From Dromaius novaehollandiae (taxonomy: Eukaryota > Chordata > Aves > Casuariiformes > Dromaiidae), in contig NC_088100.1 in NCBI RefSeq assembly GCF_036370855.1, forward strand, positions 33,554,563-33,618,562: a stretch of DNA of 64,000 nt. The letters run 5' to 3'. Below are positions 10,971-24,432 of the stretch, one piece after another (position 1 is the first letter of the stretch; each line of letters begins with the position of its first letter). A program made the position numbers and the translations under genes. The notes beneath the pieces were generated by a model. That model ran no database searches, was not told the origin of the DNA, and saw only the letters and a list, made by a program, of their open reading frames with translations.

Positions 10971-13900
10971 ACTTAGAGATACTAAAGGGACTCATATTTA
11001 TTATCGCAGTAAATATATGTCAGAAACATTTAAAATCTAAATAGGCAAGATAGAAAACATATGAGAAAATGGTGGCATGCTAATTCCCTTCAGGTATTTT
11101 GTTCCATCCCTACCTCCTTCTCATCCTTCTGTCCAGCTATATTAGACACTTTGTCCTTTTATACTGAATTATCATCTTCTCTCATCTTCTCATACTCTTG
11201 CAAGTCTGAGATGCCAATACTTCAAGGAAAGAAAAGAGGCTTGGCAAATGAACCTCTGGTTTCCCTGACTACCATATTTCACCTGCATCTCTTCTGAGAT
11301 CTCAGAGGATGACCAACAAGCTGTGCATGAGTGCAGTTCTGGTCTTTTGCATGTATCCTAAGGCAGTGGTTTTCTCTCTCAACCACTGTGATTCTATCCA
11401 ACCTCCAGGTGAATGTAAGACTCCAAAAATGAAATAGGAACACTTCTGCATTTTGAAAATTTCATAAGATAGGAGCTGTGTTTTAAAAACATGGAGGCTG
11501 CTTATTCAATTCATTCAAAGCATCCAGACTGATCAGTATCACATCTTTGGTACATCCAGTCTGTTTACTCAGAGTTTGGAAGACATCTAAGTTTAAGAAC
11601 ATCCAGTGAACTGATTCCCAGATACATACTCAAGCCAACTTGACTTGTATCTTATTACTAATAGAGATATTTGGGAGGAAATCTTGTGTTACATCATTCA
11701 GTTCACTGGTCATAGACCCTGCTAACTACATCTGATAGAAGGAGAGTTCAAAGAAAGCTGTGAGGCTTCTGAGCTGCCTGGCTCAGAAGGTAGCTTGTAG
11801 CCAAAGAAGTGGTGTCTTGATATCTTATCTTAAGTGAAACTTTCAGATACAGGAAGATTTTCTGGGAAATCTTGCCACAGCTTCAAGCCCATAACAGCTG
11901 TTTGGCTGAGACTATCACTTCTCATGCTGTGGGATACTGAGCACTGTTTCTTGACATGCCCTCTCTTCTGGTATCCAGCTGTTCCCTCTGGCTTTGTGCT
12001 TAAATGGCATGCACTTCAGGGAAAGAATTAACTTCTGAATGATTCATGGGAGACATGGCAGTAGTCTTGGTGCAAGGGCAATGCTCAGTGCTGAAAGTCA
12101 GTCTTGGGCTGCAGAAAAGTGGGCTTCTGAGGTCTGAAAAGATGGAGAAGAGACAAGAAGTTAGGGTCTAGACAAAATGATAGGATCTCTGAACCTTATG
12201 GGATGCATGTGTTACTGCCAGGGGTATTCTGCTTCAAAGAATATCAGCAGATAGAGTTAGAATGAAGGATATTTCTGACCTCTGAGGAAACAACATGAGG
12301 GGAAACAGGGAGTCTAGACAGAGAGATCTTTATTATACCTTAGTACAACAGAGTTGTATTACTCCTTTCTCTCTCTGGCTTGTAGTACAGTTGTTGCAGA
12401 GCCAGGGACTGCCATTAATCCTGAACTCTCCAGAGCTGGAGCAGCTATAGCTATCAAAGCAGACCTACCTTGGCCAAGAATGACTTGGTCCACCAGCTGA
12501 AAAGCCAGTGCACAGTGAGACAGAGTGCCCAGAAAACAGCATGACTGCCAGCACGCTTCTGCTAAAGGGGGCATGAAGGAGCTCTATCTATTTCTGCAAT
12601 TCTAACACTACAACGCTGAAGAAAGTCTGGATGCTGCCAAAAATCCACCAGCCTACCGATCTGCAAATTGCCATTTGCAGCTCCTGCAATGACAGCTCTC
12701 CCAGAACTTCAAGTTAAACCTGTGCTTCCAGGATTCAGCCATGATCATCCTGCAGAAGGTCAGAAGACTTAGCAGGGTGCTCTGAGGACAGCAGGCTGTG
12801 CAAGATCCATGCCAAGTAAATCACTGCTATGCCTGAAGACATTCAGCTGGTGCTGCATCTCTGGGGACAGAACTGTTTTCAGTAGCAGCACCTCCATAAG
12901 AGCTCTTGCCTCTACAGAAACATCTGAAGTAGCGAACTCCCTTTCATATTGTACAATGAAACACCTGTTTTGAGAATGCCCTTAGGGTTGAGCTGATAGA
13001 GTCACAGCAGGTGCAAGGCCCATCTTTCCCTGAAAGGCAGATACATTGCAATAATACGAACTGTGACCTGAGCCAGTATGGTGTGTATAAGACTGTAAGC
13101 TGCAATGTGCCATGCCTTCATACTGCACCTGTTCTACAGGCTTGCTCCAATACAGCTATATAAATAAAGCTACAGTAGTGAGTAGTTATTAATACTGAGA
13201 CAGATTTAGTGCAATCTCTGTGATTTTCTTGGGTCTTTCTCTGTTATCAGCAACATCATTCTCTGGTTTGCAATGCCTCTGAGTCTCAGAGGAATTCTCA
13301 GAGGACAGCTGATCCTGTCAACTGTTACAACATAAATGGATTTACCTTTGCTTTGACAACTATCTCTGGTCCTTAGAAAGAACATATTTTATTTTGAAGT
13401 ATAACAGCTTTGACTTTTGGTTTCTTGATTTTCTTTTGTGGTACAGCCACTAGATTGAAAGCAATGTGTGTTTTTAAATCAAAGTGGAAAAAATACACAT
13501 TCCTTAATACTAGGTGAGAAGGCGAGCAACAACCCTTTCCAAAGAACTGAAATTTGTATTTGCTCTCTCCTTGCTGACCAAAGCTCTTCTGTACCAGAGT
13601 TTGTTCATCAGCCTATCTGTATGCTATCCTGCCCTTAAAGGATAAAGATCTATATATGCCTTTTAGCTCTCTTCCATTGCACAGTATAAAGAACCATTTA
13701 GCCTGACATCTATTTTGTTAGTTTCTACCAGCAGCAGCTGGCAGAATTCTCTGGGGGGTTTTTTCAATGCATCCGGCTCAGGTGAGGTCACTATAAAAAA
13801 TTTAACAAACATTCCTTTAAACAGCTGGCTTGACCTTTTTAAAGTAAGGAAATCTCATCTATCTCCAATCTAACAAAGGTTTTGTCTCCATTTTGTCAAG

Positions 13901-14190
13901 GTAGAGGACATATTAAGCACTGCATTTAATGAGATATTGAACATCACTTTGATCCTACTGTATACAGAAGTAGACTGTGCTTAGAAAACACAACACTTGG
14001 TTTGGTTTAACTCTGCAGTCAGAGAAAAATCTGTTTTGCTGTGATAAAATATGTATTTCTTCATTCTGGACAGCAATAAAATGGGCTAGATTCTAAGCTG
14101 CACCTGAGCTGATGTTGGAACAGAGCAAGAGAGGTCAGCAACTAGGTAGCCCCTGAAATGTGAGGCTAATTCTAGGGCGCATTAGAAAAT
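10971..14190. other. 5' flank of RIMS1, no gene seen
   Basis: No supported gene. The part from about 11750 to 13020 is somewhat richer in G and C than its surroundings but has only short frames, up to 71 codons. No repeat family was recognised in it. Confidence 0.5.
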
Positions 14191-14261
14191 AGACTAGACT
14201 AGACTAGACTAGACTAGACTAGACTAGAATAGACTAGAATAGAATAGAATAGAATAAAGAC
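14191..14261. repeat. Compound pentanucleotide microsatellite (AGACT)n(AGAAT)n
   Basis: About seven AGACT units run into mixed and then pure AGAAT units, a one-base change (C to A) spread along the array. The transition looks like a mutation that has been propagated by slippage. Confidence 0.95.
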
Positions 14262-14636
14262 TAGTACTTATGCTTGGCTATTTATTAGGCCAAGTATTGT
14301 TCTAGGAATAGTCTAAGTGCAGACATTGTCCTGGCCAACCTTTCTATTTTTCTGGTTCTCTTCCTTGAATATGATGGTGGGACAATCTAGAACCAATGTA
14401 TTGCCACCTGTGCACTCATGAATTTCCCTTATACAGAAATTTCCAAGTAGTTTCTCAAAACTGACTTTATGACTTTTTTCTGCTTTAAAGCCAGAAAGAA
14501 ACTGAAGCGTGGGTGAGCAGCTGTTCTAGTGTGTCCATTCATTAAATAGGCCAGTTAAGATCTGATGACTGTAACCATCCATTCTTTGTTTTGAAGAAGG
14601 AAGGGACTGTACATAACCCAGAAGGTAATGAAATTA

Positions 14637-16190
14637 AGAACATAAGACCTGACGTACTGATTCAGATTAACGATCTCTCTAGCCAGGGTTCTGTCATTAT
14701 TAGTGATCATAAGTCAACTTTTAAGGAAGAATAAGAATATGGTAAGCATACATAATAGTATCGCCTAATACTCCCCAAGCTGCTTACTGTTTTAAGCTTA
14801 GAGGATTCCCTGAGCCTTCTATGATTTGCTCATTTAGTAACTATGAATCATTCTTCCAAGCATTGTCCATTCTCCCCTTGAGCTCATATAGACTTCTTCC
14901 ATTTACAATGTCTTTTGGCAAGGATTTCTACAGATCTGGCACCTTATGTGTGAGGAACCACCATCACAAGTTTCATTTCATGACTCTTAATGTTTACACT
15001 GGAGTTGATCTCTACCCACATTGTCTATGCCGCTCATGATTTTGTAGATCTCTCTCACATTCTCACAAATCATCATTTTTGAAGAATCCCAGCCCACCAA
15101 ATCATTCATTGTATGGAAGCCATTGTGTGCTTCTTGATCACCCTATCTGCACTACTCTAAATCTCTTCTAAGTTCTAATGCATCCTCTCTTAAATGAGGG
15201 TGGCAGAACTGCACATAGCATTCAAGTCCAACTACAGATTTACCCAGCGACATAACCGGGGGGGAGGGTTGTCGTTGTTCTTTATCCCTTTCCTAGTAAT
15301 TCCTAGCATTTGATTTTTTTTAATGCTGCTGAGCACTGAGATGATGGTTTCTTGGAAATATTATCATAAGGATATTGTCAAGATCTTTTGGAAATCCTGG
15401 TAGCCTATACCATATGGATCACTAAGAACCACATACTTTTTTGACCACTTCAGAGAACTCCAAGATGCTTACAAGGCAGAACATCCTTTTACAGAGCCAT
15501 GTTTTCTCTTTCCAAGATCATAGTCATAAAGTATGAATACTTTCATACTGCCGCTAGTAATTCAGCTATTTCATCTTAAGGCTTTTAGGTGAATATCACT
15601 TGGTCCTGGTGATTTGTTACTGTTTGTTCTATTTCTTTGAACCATAACATCTTGCAAAGTTACTTCAATTTTCAGGCAGGTTGTCCACTAAGTTCCCCTT
15701 AGAAATGGATTCTGGTGTTGGAACCTCATCAGTTTTTTTCTATAATGAACCTGGATGCCAACAATCCATTTAATTTCTCTGCAATGGTCTTGTCCTCTCT
15801 TACTGCTTCTTTTCTACTCAAGTTGTTAAGTGCTACGAACTGCTTGCCAGGTACTTTGCTGCTGATGTCTCAAGAAAAGGACTTAGTACCAGTTGTAATT
15901 CCTTCAGAAAGTTGCTCCTCCAGTTCTTTTTTTTCCTACTTGATTATATTTTTACATTTCATCTGCCCAAATTTATGATCCTTTTCATTTTGTTTGACTA
16001 TAACTTCAGCTTTTTAAATGATGCCTCTGTAATTCTAACAACCATATTTAGCATACTACTTAGCCACTCCACCCTTCTTTTGCCAATTCCCAAGTCTCTT
16101 CTAATGCATGGTGTGCTCTGCTGTTATACTTCCACTCTGATGTCCTTCAGTCTCTGCACCACCTGTAACTTAATTCTCTGTCACCCCAAC
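14637..16190 (-). repeat. Long ancient CR1 relic
   Basis: 'aagaacataagacctgacgt' at the low-coordinate end is the reverse complement of the old amniote CR1 3' region. It is followed in correct order by 'tcttttggcaaggatttcta', 'catgattttgtagatctctc', 'gaactgcacatagcattcaa', 'tgaatatcacttggtcctgg' and 'caacaatccatttaatttct'. About 1.5 kb of a decayed antisense CR1 is present, with several internal gaps likely. Frames at 14821-15039 and 15715-16193 are shadows of it. The high-coordinate end is approximate. Confidence 0.65.
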
Positions 16191-18684
16191 TGAAGGTTAG
16201 AAAAACTGTGGTTAAGCTTTTGTCATGTGATGGACATTGAATCTGAGTAAAATCTCACTGTCACAGAGCTATGCTTCCACTGTGAAATTTTGAATCAGAT
16301 CCTATACATTTCTCAATATCTGGGGTTGCTAATCAGCTCATCCATAAAAGAATCACTGGTAGAATCTGGACATTTCATCTCTGCTTTATGAGCTGGAGTG
16401 AAGTTTCCTCCTTCTGTGTGGAGATAACTGAGGTCACTTAACACTTTCTGCCCTTACCACCCCTCTGACTTCTCACAGCTTATCTCAGCCTATCTCAGCT
16501 CCTGGCTGGAAAGCTGGTAGTATTGACCCCACACCACAGTCTTTCTGTCTGGGCCTGGCATTTCAAATCATACAGCTTCTGTGCTACTTGTTAAGGTGGT
16601 TACTTTGTTACTTGCATTTGATCTCAAGTTCTAACTAAACATGTAATTCTAGTGTAGCAGTAGCATAGTATATTTTTCTCATCCCTTTGTATTTTGTATA
16701 CCAGTACATACAGACAGCATACTGTTGGTTAACTTCCTTCCATTGAGAAAAAAAGAGGAAGGTGGACAGAAGACAACCAGCTGCCATTGATAGTTGTTCT
16801 GTATTGTCATGGGTAGTTTTTGATCCAATCATTTTGCTTTCAGAATTGAAGGAGGGTTTGTGTCACTGGGTTTTGACCCTAAAGCCTGCTACTCTCACTC
16901 TACTGATATCAACACTTCAGCTCCATTCTCTCTCTACTTTAGCCCAATATTCTACTACGCTGCTAAGCCCAAATGCTTTCACCTTCACTGCAAATTTATT
17001 AATCCTCACCCTGATAATCTTATTTTTGGGCACTTCGATTTTGTCTTTAGTACATGTAACAGTATTGGCTGTAACTAAAGACATTCTTATATTTGTGAAA
17101 CTCTTCTCCTCTCTAGTTATGTCTTCATAACTTTCACCACAAAAAGTGTTTCTGCAGATATAATTTTAATTCTGTTTTTAACATAAAACCACACCTTTTC
17201 AAGTTAAATCTAAAGTATTGATCTGAGACCATGGACCTCTCTTTAAGAGGTCAATAGATAGTCTCCTAAACCCTGAGAAGAAGAAAAAAGCTAGGTAGAG
17301 TTTCTTTCTTCTTCTTCTTCTTCTTTTTTTTTTTTTTTTAACAATTTCAACCTTTAAAGGTGACTGGTAAAATAATCTGAGAATACAATTCTTCGGCAAC
17401 AAAATAAGAATGACTACTGGAGGCCACTTGGAAGCAATTTTAAGAACATATTCTCCAGGCTTGGTAATGTATTTACTCCATTCTTCTTTGTAATTTCTTT
17501 TTAATTTAACCAATAAGGAACTCTATATGAACTGTTGTATTGTATCATTAGAAGGTTGAAACAAGATTACTCAGTGTGTTTGATTGAAACACCCTGATTT
17601 AGGTGCCAAGGTTCTGAATTTTCTCCCTCTTCACAGTTCAGTACTTCCTTATTCATATAACAGGTATGTGTGTACATATGCACTCTGAGAAACATATAGA
17701 GAGGATTGTATATATGAAAGAGAAATTTCGTGCATAATCAAGAATAGTACATTCCATCTTTTCGGCAACACAAAAAGCAAAATAACATTTTGAAGGAGAA
17801 AAGGAAAAAGCTGGTTTCCAGGTGAAATAGAAAAATACCGTGCTATAACACTGGACGTACGAGAACACTTTACTTGACTTCCACTTCAATTTTCTTATGA
17901 ATTTGAATCGTATCACCGTGCTTAGTCTTCTCTTTAGTGAGAGCCTCAGAATGGAAACATCTTAAACACAGCAACTGAAAAATATTGAATTCACTATCAA
18001 AATCTGAAGAAAAGCTCCTGAAAGATGTTTTTTCAAACTGTATCGCTCTAAAAAAAGATGTTAATTCTCTCTACAAATCTCACCTTGTAGTGTAGAACTG
18101 AAATCATGTTTTAATATCAACGTTTTTTGCAGTATTTACAATAAACAGAACTTTTAAAGGAGTATGTGCATTACCTTTTATATTAAGAAAACTAGAAGCC
18201 CTCAAGCATAATTTAGCCTATACTTTAAAGAAATAACTGAGAGGAATTACCTCTCTTTTTGGCTGGTGCTCACAATAACTATTTCAATAAAACAAGAAAG
18301 ATCAGCATAATGGCCATGTTCCAATCCAAGCAGGATTTCTTCAATTGCAGGCCAGGATGGGGAGGTTTGATTCCATTAAATGTAACTGTATCAGATGTGC
18401 TAATGTCAATATGTTTGAAAAGTTAAAGCTACCATTACCTCTAGCTTACTACTCCCATATCTGGCATATGGTAAGTAGTCATAGGAGCACTCCTTATTCC
18501 ATATTAAAACAACTATTTTAAATCACCCATTTAAGCTCACCTGTTTTACTTTGTACGGCAGTGGGTTAGAAGTACTCACTCTTTTTGGTGACTCAGTGTG
18601 GCAACTAAGGGAAGACTAAGGGAAGTAACTACTCAGAAGATTCAGCTTGATTACAAGAGCACCCTAAGGCGTGGGAAGCAGATG
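16191..18684. other. AT-rich flank, no gene seen
   Basis: No supported gene. The 122-codon frame at 16762-17130 is a run of low-complexity leucine, serine and threonine with no family features. A (TTC)n-poly(T) tract lies at 17301-17339. Confidence 0.5.
17301..17339. repeat. (TTC)n and poly(T) tract
   Basis: Several CTT units run into about 17 consecutive T bases. Pyrimidine-only for its whole length. Confidence 0.9.
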
Positions 18685-18870
18685 AATGGTTATTGCACTG
18701 GAATGGCATGTGGCCTTTTCCTATTTCCTCCTCATTTCCAATGATTCACTTGATGATATGGGTAAAGTCACTTATTCCATCTGTGCCTCAGTTTCCCCAA
18801 TTATAAAAATTGTACAGCTGGCTGAGAACCCAGATAGCTTCTATGAGATACTACTACTTTTTTCTGAGGT
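18685..18870 (+). repeat. MIR-like (CORE) SINE relic
   Basis: 'gggtaaagtcacttattcca' followed by 'tctgtgcctcagtttcccc' and 'attataaaaattgtac' is a close match to the diagnostic MIR segment (tgtgcctcagtttcccc..tgtaaaat). The upstream part is more decayed ('gcactggaatggca'). This is the best preserved of the three MIR-like pieces. Confidence 0.7.
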
Positions 18871-21800
18871 ACTAAATTTGAACAAAAAATCTGCCAAATT
18901 ATTTTCAAAACAAAAACTCCCCAAAATGTTGATTTGGGATGATCACAGCTTTCTTTTTCATACTTTTACTTTAATTAATATAATTGTGCTTTTTATACTA
19001 AAGTTTTTAACTTAAACACAATACAAAGTATTTAACTGAAACATAATACATACCTAACACTTTTTTCATTAGCTGTTGCTATTTTAATAATTTAGTATAA
19101 TACAAATGTTCAAACAAAATGAATCAAAATAACATTATCAAATAAAGAAATTCTATACCACTGAAACAAAACATTTTCATTTTTCTCCATATTAACCATG
19201 CAGTAGATACAGACACATTACTGAAGAATGTTTTCATTTTCATGAACCTGCATTTCTTTTAAAACCATGGACTCGATACAGACATTTGTTTTATGGCATC
19301 TGGTTGTTCTCACATCTCAGCTGACATATTCTTTTTTCACAGGTAATAGTTATCTTTCTGTCTGTCTTTCCCTCTCTTTCCTCTTCTGCTCCACAAATGC
19401 ATCACTCCTTTTACCAACATCCTCTCTATTCCATATATTTCAAGCACTCTTTTCTCTGACGTTGTCCATCTGATTAAAATAATAAAGTTAAATTCAGAGC
19501 AACTGTTCCCAGGCTGTTCTTAGGTTCAGTTTTGCTGTTCTTCTTTTAGACTTAAAAAGGGCTTGTGTGCCTGAAAGGTGGTTCATCTTCTTTGGCTATA
19601 GATGTTGGATAATTAAAGATAATCTTCTAAAGCTTTGCCTCTCTATCATTTAAAGGCAAAATGTTCCATCAAAATTCTTGTGCCTATTTTAGGAATAATA
19701 CTGATTTCCTTTTAAAGTACCTCACAATTTATGGATAAATAGAGATGTACAAGAACTGCATACCATTATTGTTACATAGGTTGTAAGCAGACCATAGGAC
19801 AGAACTTGCCATCGTTCATACTCCATTACAGAAACAATTCTGGAGAATGACAGTCTTTCCCCCCTCACTGCAATCTACTCTCCTGCTGCTTCTTCATAGC
19901 CTGTCTTGGGAATCAGGCGTTTACTGCCAATTAGGCTTGATAAAACAGCAGGAGTTTCTTGGACTGTCTTGACAAGAGTATTTCTGGGCTACTGACAGCC
20001 ATTACAGGGCTTTTGGTTATACAGACAGCATTAGATTTCAATGTACCAGCCACCCTGTTCATTTAGTGATATAGAACATTTAAATCTTACCTTTACTGCA
20101 CTCTCTGCTGCAGTCGTAATGTAAAACATTCAAGATCTCATTGAAGATTTTCCTTTGGAGTAAAAATAATGGTAAGATACTTTAATTGGCAGAGAACAGA
20201 TTAAAAAAACTCATATATTATCATGTAGATTACTTATTTATTGTTTTTGTGGGCTACTTTACTAACGATATTAAAGCTGTTCAGCAAAACAGCTGGAGCA
20301 ACAATAGGATTCTTATTCCAAAAGATATGGGCTTCAATTATAGAAAATGTTGTGTTACTTCAATGCTTGAATCATCGCTTTTTCAACTGCCAGGTTGCTG
20401 ACTAAGAGTATCGGGCTTCAGTTTCCTCTATCTGAGCCATAACACTTCTCAGCCTTTCTGACAGCTCTAAAAAATATTACAAACTTAGGTACCTTCTATG
20501 CAACTGGCCTTATGTAGAGTTGTCCTGAACTGAATAGGGCTGAATGTGGTGCAGAATCTGCCTATATTATCAGCTTTAGACAAAAAGTCTAGAAGATAAA
20601 GAAAAGTAGAAGATATCCTTTTTGAAGGTCAGTTCCATCCTTGTTGTGCTTCTTTGTACTTAAAAGGGGACAAAATGCTGACTGATCTTAGCACTTTGGA
20701 AAATGATGCTGTACTTAAAACCTTGTTAGTATTTCTGGGATAAAAAAATAACTACCAAACACATTTCAAAAGTAGTCAGGCTGAAACAAGAATCAGCTCA
20801 TAACAGATTCAAATCAGATACAAGTTTGCAAATGCACTATTGCACCTAAAAGAGTGTATGATTTGGAGCTGCACATATAGAAGCATCATGTCATGGAGGA
20901 GGAAGGTGACAGTTCCTGTTTATGCAATTTTGGCAAGCTGCACCTGAAGGATGGGATGATTTTCTTGAAACTGCCATGCCAGAAATACAACAGGAGGGAA
21001 CTGAGAAGAGCAAAGGGAATAATTAGAGACCTATGCAGGTGGGGAGAGGCTTTTCAGTCTGTTTTTTAAGGAAACAAAGCTATGCCATCACACTGTTTTT
21101 CTGTCAGTTCTCCAGCAATAACATTTGAATCTCTTGACCAATTTCAGATAAGCAGGTTTTATGAAAATTGGCAGCCAGATAAGGGAGACTCAGATTTATG
21201 CAACTACCAAAGAAGAAGTGGAAGTGTGAATTTAGCCATGTTCTTTGACACCAGAGGATCCAAAACTGTGATCCAAAACCAGGCTCCATAAGGTTTTCTG
21301 CTGATGGATCTGCTTTTTCTGATATTTTTTCCTGTTTTTTTCTTATTTAAAACAAGACCAAGACTTCTGACAGTACTTTTATGACACTGATCACTGCAGT
21401 ATGTAGGCACGTATTATAAAATTAGGTATAACACATCATGTCCAGAACTGACCCTGAAATCCGTACCTGCAACAACCTCCCTTTGTTCCAGTGGTTGTTG
21501 GCTGTCTTGAAAAGGATCGTTTTCATTTTTCCTCATGCTAGATGTAGCTATGACCTTCTTCCCTCACTTAAAATTCTGCAGTACTACCAAACTTTAGGAC
21601 ATGAAAAATCATGAGTCAGACCCCAAAAACGAAGAACTGCTCTTGAAAATCATGAGATGTTAATGAAAGGGAGATTTTGCTATGATTTTGGTCTGTCTTT
21701 GGAGCTTTTAAATTCATCTGACTGTTTTTTGAATGAGAGAGAAGTCACAGTGCCTCACATTTACAAATCTATTGTGAGAAATGATTTTGATCCCTTGATG

Positions 21801-23405
21801 CTACAGGATATCTCACCCTTCATGTTTGCCCTTCAAACATCACAACCCCCAAACTGCCTGAAAACTCCTCCACAGCTTTCACTACCCCCAAATCTCCCAC
21901 AAGTTTGACAAAAAGCACCCCTTTTCTAGAGAAGGAATTTACAGGAAAACCTTCTGACTTCTCTGTTTCCATTTTTTTCTTTCAGTCTGCCTCCAGCAAG
22001 AAAATAGACAATTGTAGCTTCTCACAGCTGAACTAATGAAAGGAGCTTGAAAAGGAAGTACGAGCAGAATTGAGACATTTAGAATATGACCTTTGGATAA
22101 CCTGAAAGGAGGGTAGGGGGAGGAGGAAAGTTCCTACGAGTGAAAGGAGGTCTGGAACCATAAAGGGAGTATGCATCTGTCATGTATGGGGCATATGTGG
22201 ATACTTGGTGTGAACTGAGAAGAATAGATTTAAATGTGGTGAATTAATGGCAGTGAATGAGGAATGATGCAATGTGATCAAAGATGTCTGTATAAAAAAA
22301 TTGCTCACAGTGGATGCTTGGAGTTGTGAAAAATCGAAGGAGATGTATTGTAAGAGTATGAGCTAATACTGTGTGAAGATATGGTGGAGGGGTGAGTCTT
22401 GTATGTATACCAAGTACACAGTGAGATATAAATGGTAGGGGCAGGAGCAGAAACGTGGCTGATGGCAGTGAGGAACAGTGCACTAGAGGATGATTGGAAC
22501 AGATAAGTGGTGAGGTGCTTGTGGATATTTTGTGAATAGGAAGGGAGAATATGAAGCATCAATGAAGAAAGAAGGAAACAAAGAGAAGGGAATACAGATA
22601 TGAAAGATTGTGATTAATATACAAAACCTATTCCTCAGCTAAAGTTCAGACTTCAGAAGTATAAGATTATTAAGCTCTGGTAGCTATTTATAAATAAGAT
22701 ATTACAAGATGCAAAATAAGGACATTTCAGCGGTAGCACTTACAAAAATAGTTTGTACAAAGCATGGATGCTTCTTTTTATAAGCAATGATGGCTGAAAT
22801 AATTGAAAAACTTATGACAGTCCTGTTACAAAGGAAAACTTTACTCTAATTCTCTAACATTGTGAAAAAGTGATGTTGATTTCACAAGAAAAGATAGATC
22901 CCTAAAATGTAAAACTTTCTTAATTTCCAGTAATACTTTTGCATAAATCAATAGAATTATGGGCTACTTATTGTAAAGATCTCTGAAAACTAAAGTTTGG
23001 AAAGTTTAGAGGAGCTCTTGACCTGTCTAGTAAGCTCAATGAAGCCTGGGTTCTGATGGATTTTGCATAGACTATGCCCATTATGAAACCATTGACTCTC
23101 TGGGTCTTAAATTTGGAGTGATCATTATAAACCACTAGCTTCTGTGGTAGTTAAGTACATTTCATCTAAAATAAGTACTATGTTTAGCTTGTTCACTCAG
23201 AAGTTATGGAAGAGTAGATGCAAAATGGCTATCATGAATTTAGAGAATTATTCCTTCTGTAACTCTTCACCTGGGCTCTTTCATTAAACACTGAGTACAC
23301 TTGCCAAATTCAGCTTAACCTATTTACAAAGTAGTCTAACTTGCACAGTCATTCTTCTCCTGAATAAGAGTTTGGTGAGTAGTCCAAACTTATTCTCTGT
23401 GTTGC
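18871..23405. other. 5' flank of RIMS1, no gene seen
   Basis: No supported gene. The only notable feature is a strand-skewed purine-rich block at 22060-22620, listed separately. Overlapping short frames around 21082-21410 occur on both strands and look like chance. Confidence 0.5.
22060..22620. other. Purine/GT-skewed, C-poor block
   Basis: For more than 500 bases the + strand is rich in G and A, with few C bases, and many GTG, GAGG and GGAA strings. No exact tandem unit is visible. It might be a degenerate minisatellite or simply a skewed region. The frames on the - strand (22244-22562), full of serine, threonine, histidine and proline, follow from this skew and are not genes. Confidence 0.5.
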
Positions 23406-24432
23406 CACAGAATCACAGAACGGTTGAGGTTGGAAGGCACCTTTAAAGATCATCTAGTCCAACCCCCCTGCTCAAGCAGGGTCACCTAGGGCATGTTGCT
23501 CAGGTCCCTGTTCAGACAGCTTTTGAGTATCTCCAAGGATGGAGACTCCACAGTGTCTCTGGGCAACCTGCTCTAGAGAGTGCCCTGTCACTCTGACAGT
23601 AAAAAAAAAAAAGTGTTTTCTTATATTCAGAGGGAACTTCCTGCATTTCAGGTTGTGCCCGTTGCCTCTTGTCCTTTCACTGGGCACCACTAAAAATAGT
23701 CTGGCCCCATCCTCTTGACACCCTCCCTTCAGATACTTATACCTGCTGATAAGAGCTCCCTCAGTCTTCTCTTCTCTGGGCTAAAGAGTTCCAGCTCTCT
23801 CAGCCTGTCCTCATATGAGAGGTGCTCCAGTCCCTTCATCATGTTAATAGCCCATCACTGGACTCACTCCCGTAGCCCCACATCTCTCTTGTACTGGGGA
23901 GCGCAGAACTGGACGCAGCACTCCAGATGTGGCCTCAGCAGGGCTGAGTACAGGGCGAGGATCACCTCCCTCGACCTGCAGGCAATGCTCTTCCTAATGC
24001 AGCCCAGGATACTCATTGGCCTTCTTGGCCACAGGGGCACATTGCTGGCTCATGGTCAACTTGCTGTCCACCAGGTTCCCCAGGTCCTTCTCTGCAGAGC
24101 TGCTTTCCAGCAGGTCAGCCTCCAGCCTGTGCTGGTGCCTGGGGTTATTTGTCCCTAGGTGCAGGGCTCTGCACTTGCCTTTGTTGAACTTCATGAGGTT
24201 CCTCTCCACCCAACTCTCCAGCGTGTCAAGGTCCCTCTGAATGGCAGCACAGCCTTCTGGTGCCTCAGCCACTCCTCCCAGTTTTGTCTCATCAGCAAAC
24301 TTGCTGCGGGTGCACTCTGTCCCTTCATCCAGGCTGCTGATGGATAAATTGAATAGGATTGGACCCAGTACTGACCCCTGGGGGACACCACTAACTGCTG
24401 GACTCCAACTGGACTTTGTGCCACCAACTTCA
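23406..24432 (-). mobile_element. CR1 retrotransposon, 5'-truncated, about 1.03 kb
   Basis: The low-coordinate end 'cacagaatcacagaacggtt' is the reverse complement of the avian CR1 3' terminus. The copy runs upstream on the - strand through the 3' UTR into the end of ORF2. From about 24415 to 23994 the reverse-transcriptase frame is still open: it shows [15 protein letters not shown], then a FADE motif at 24288-24299 where active CR1 has FADD, then [17 protein letters not shown] and [10 protein letters not shown]. The second catalytic aspartate is thus replaced by glutamate, and the 5' part of the element is missing, so this copy is dead. A run of 12 A bases interrupts the 3' UTR near 23601-23612. 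Among the CR1 copies here it is the longest of the younger ones. Confidence 0.93.

Noticed and set aside
16762..17130. A 122-codon open frame rich in Leu, Ser and Thr
   Set aside because: Low complexity, no motif and overlapped by another frame.
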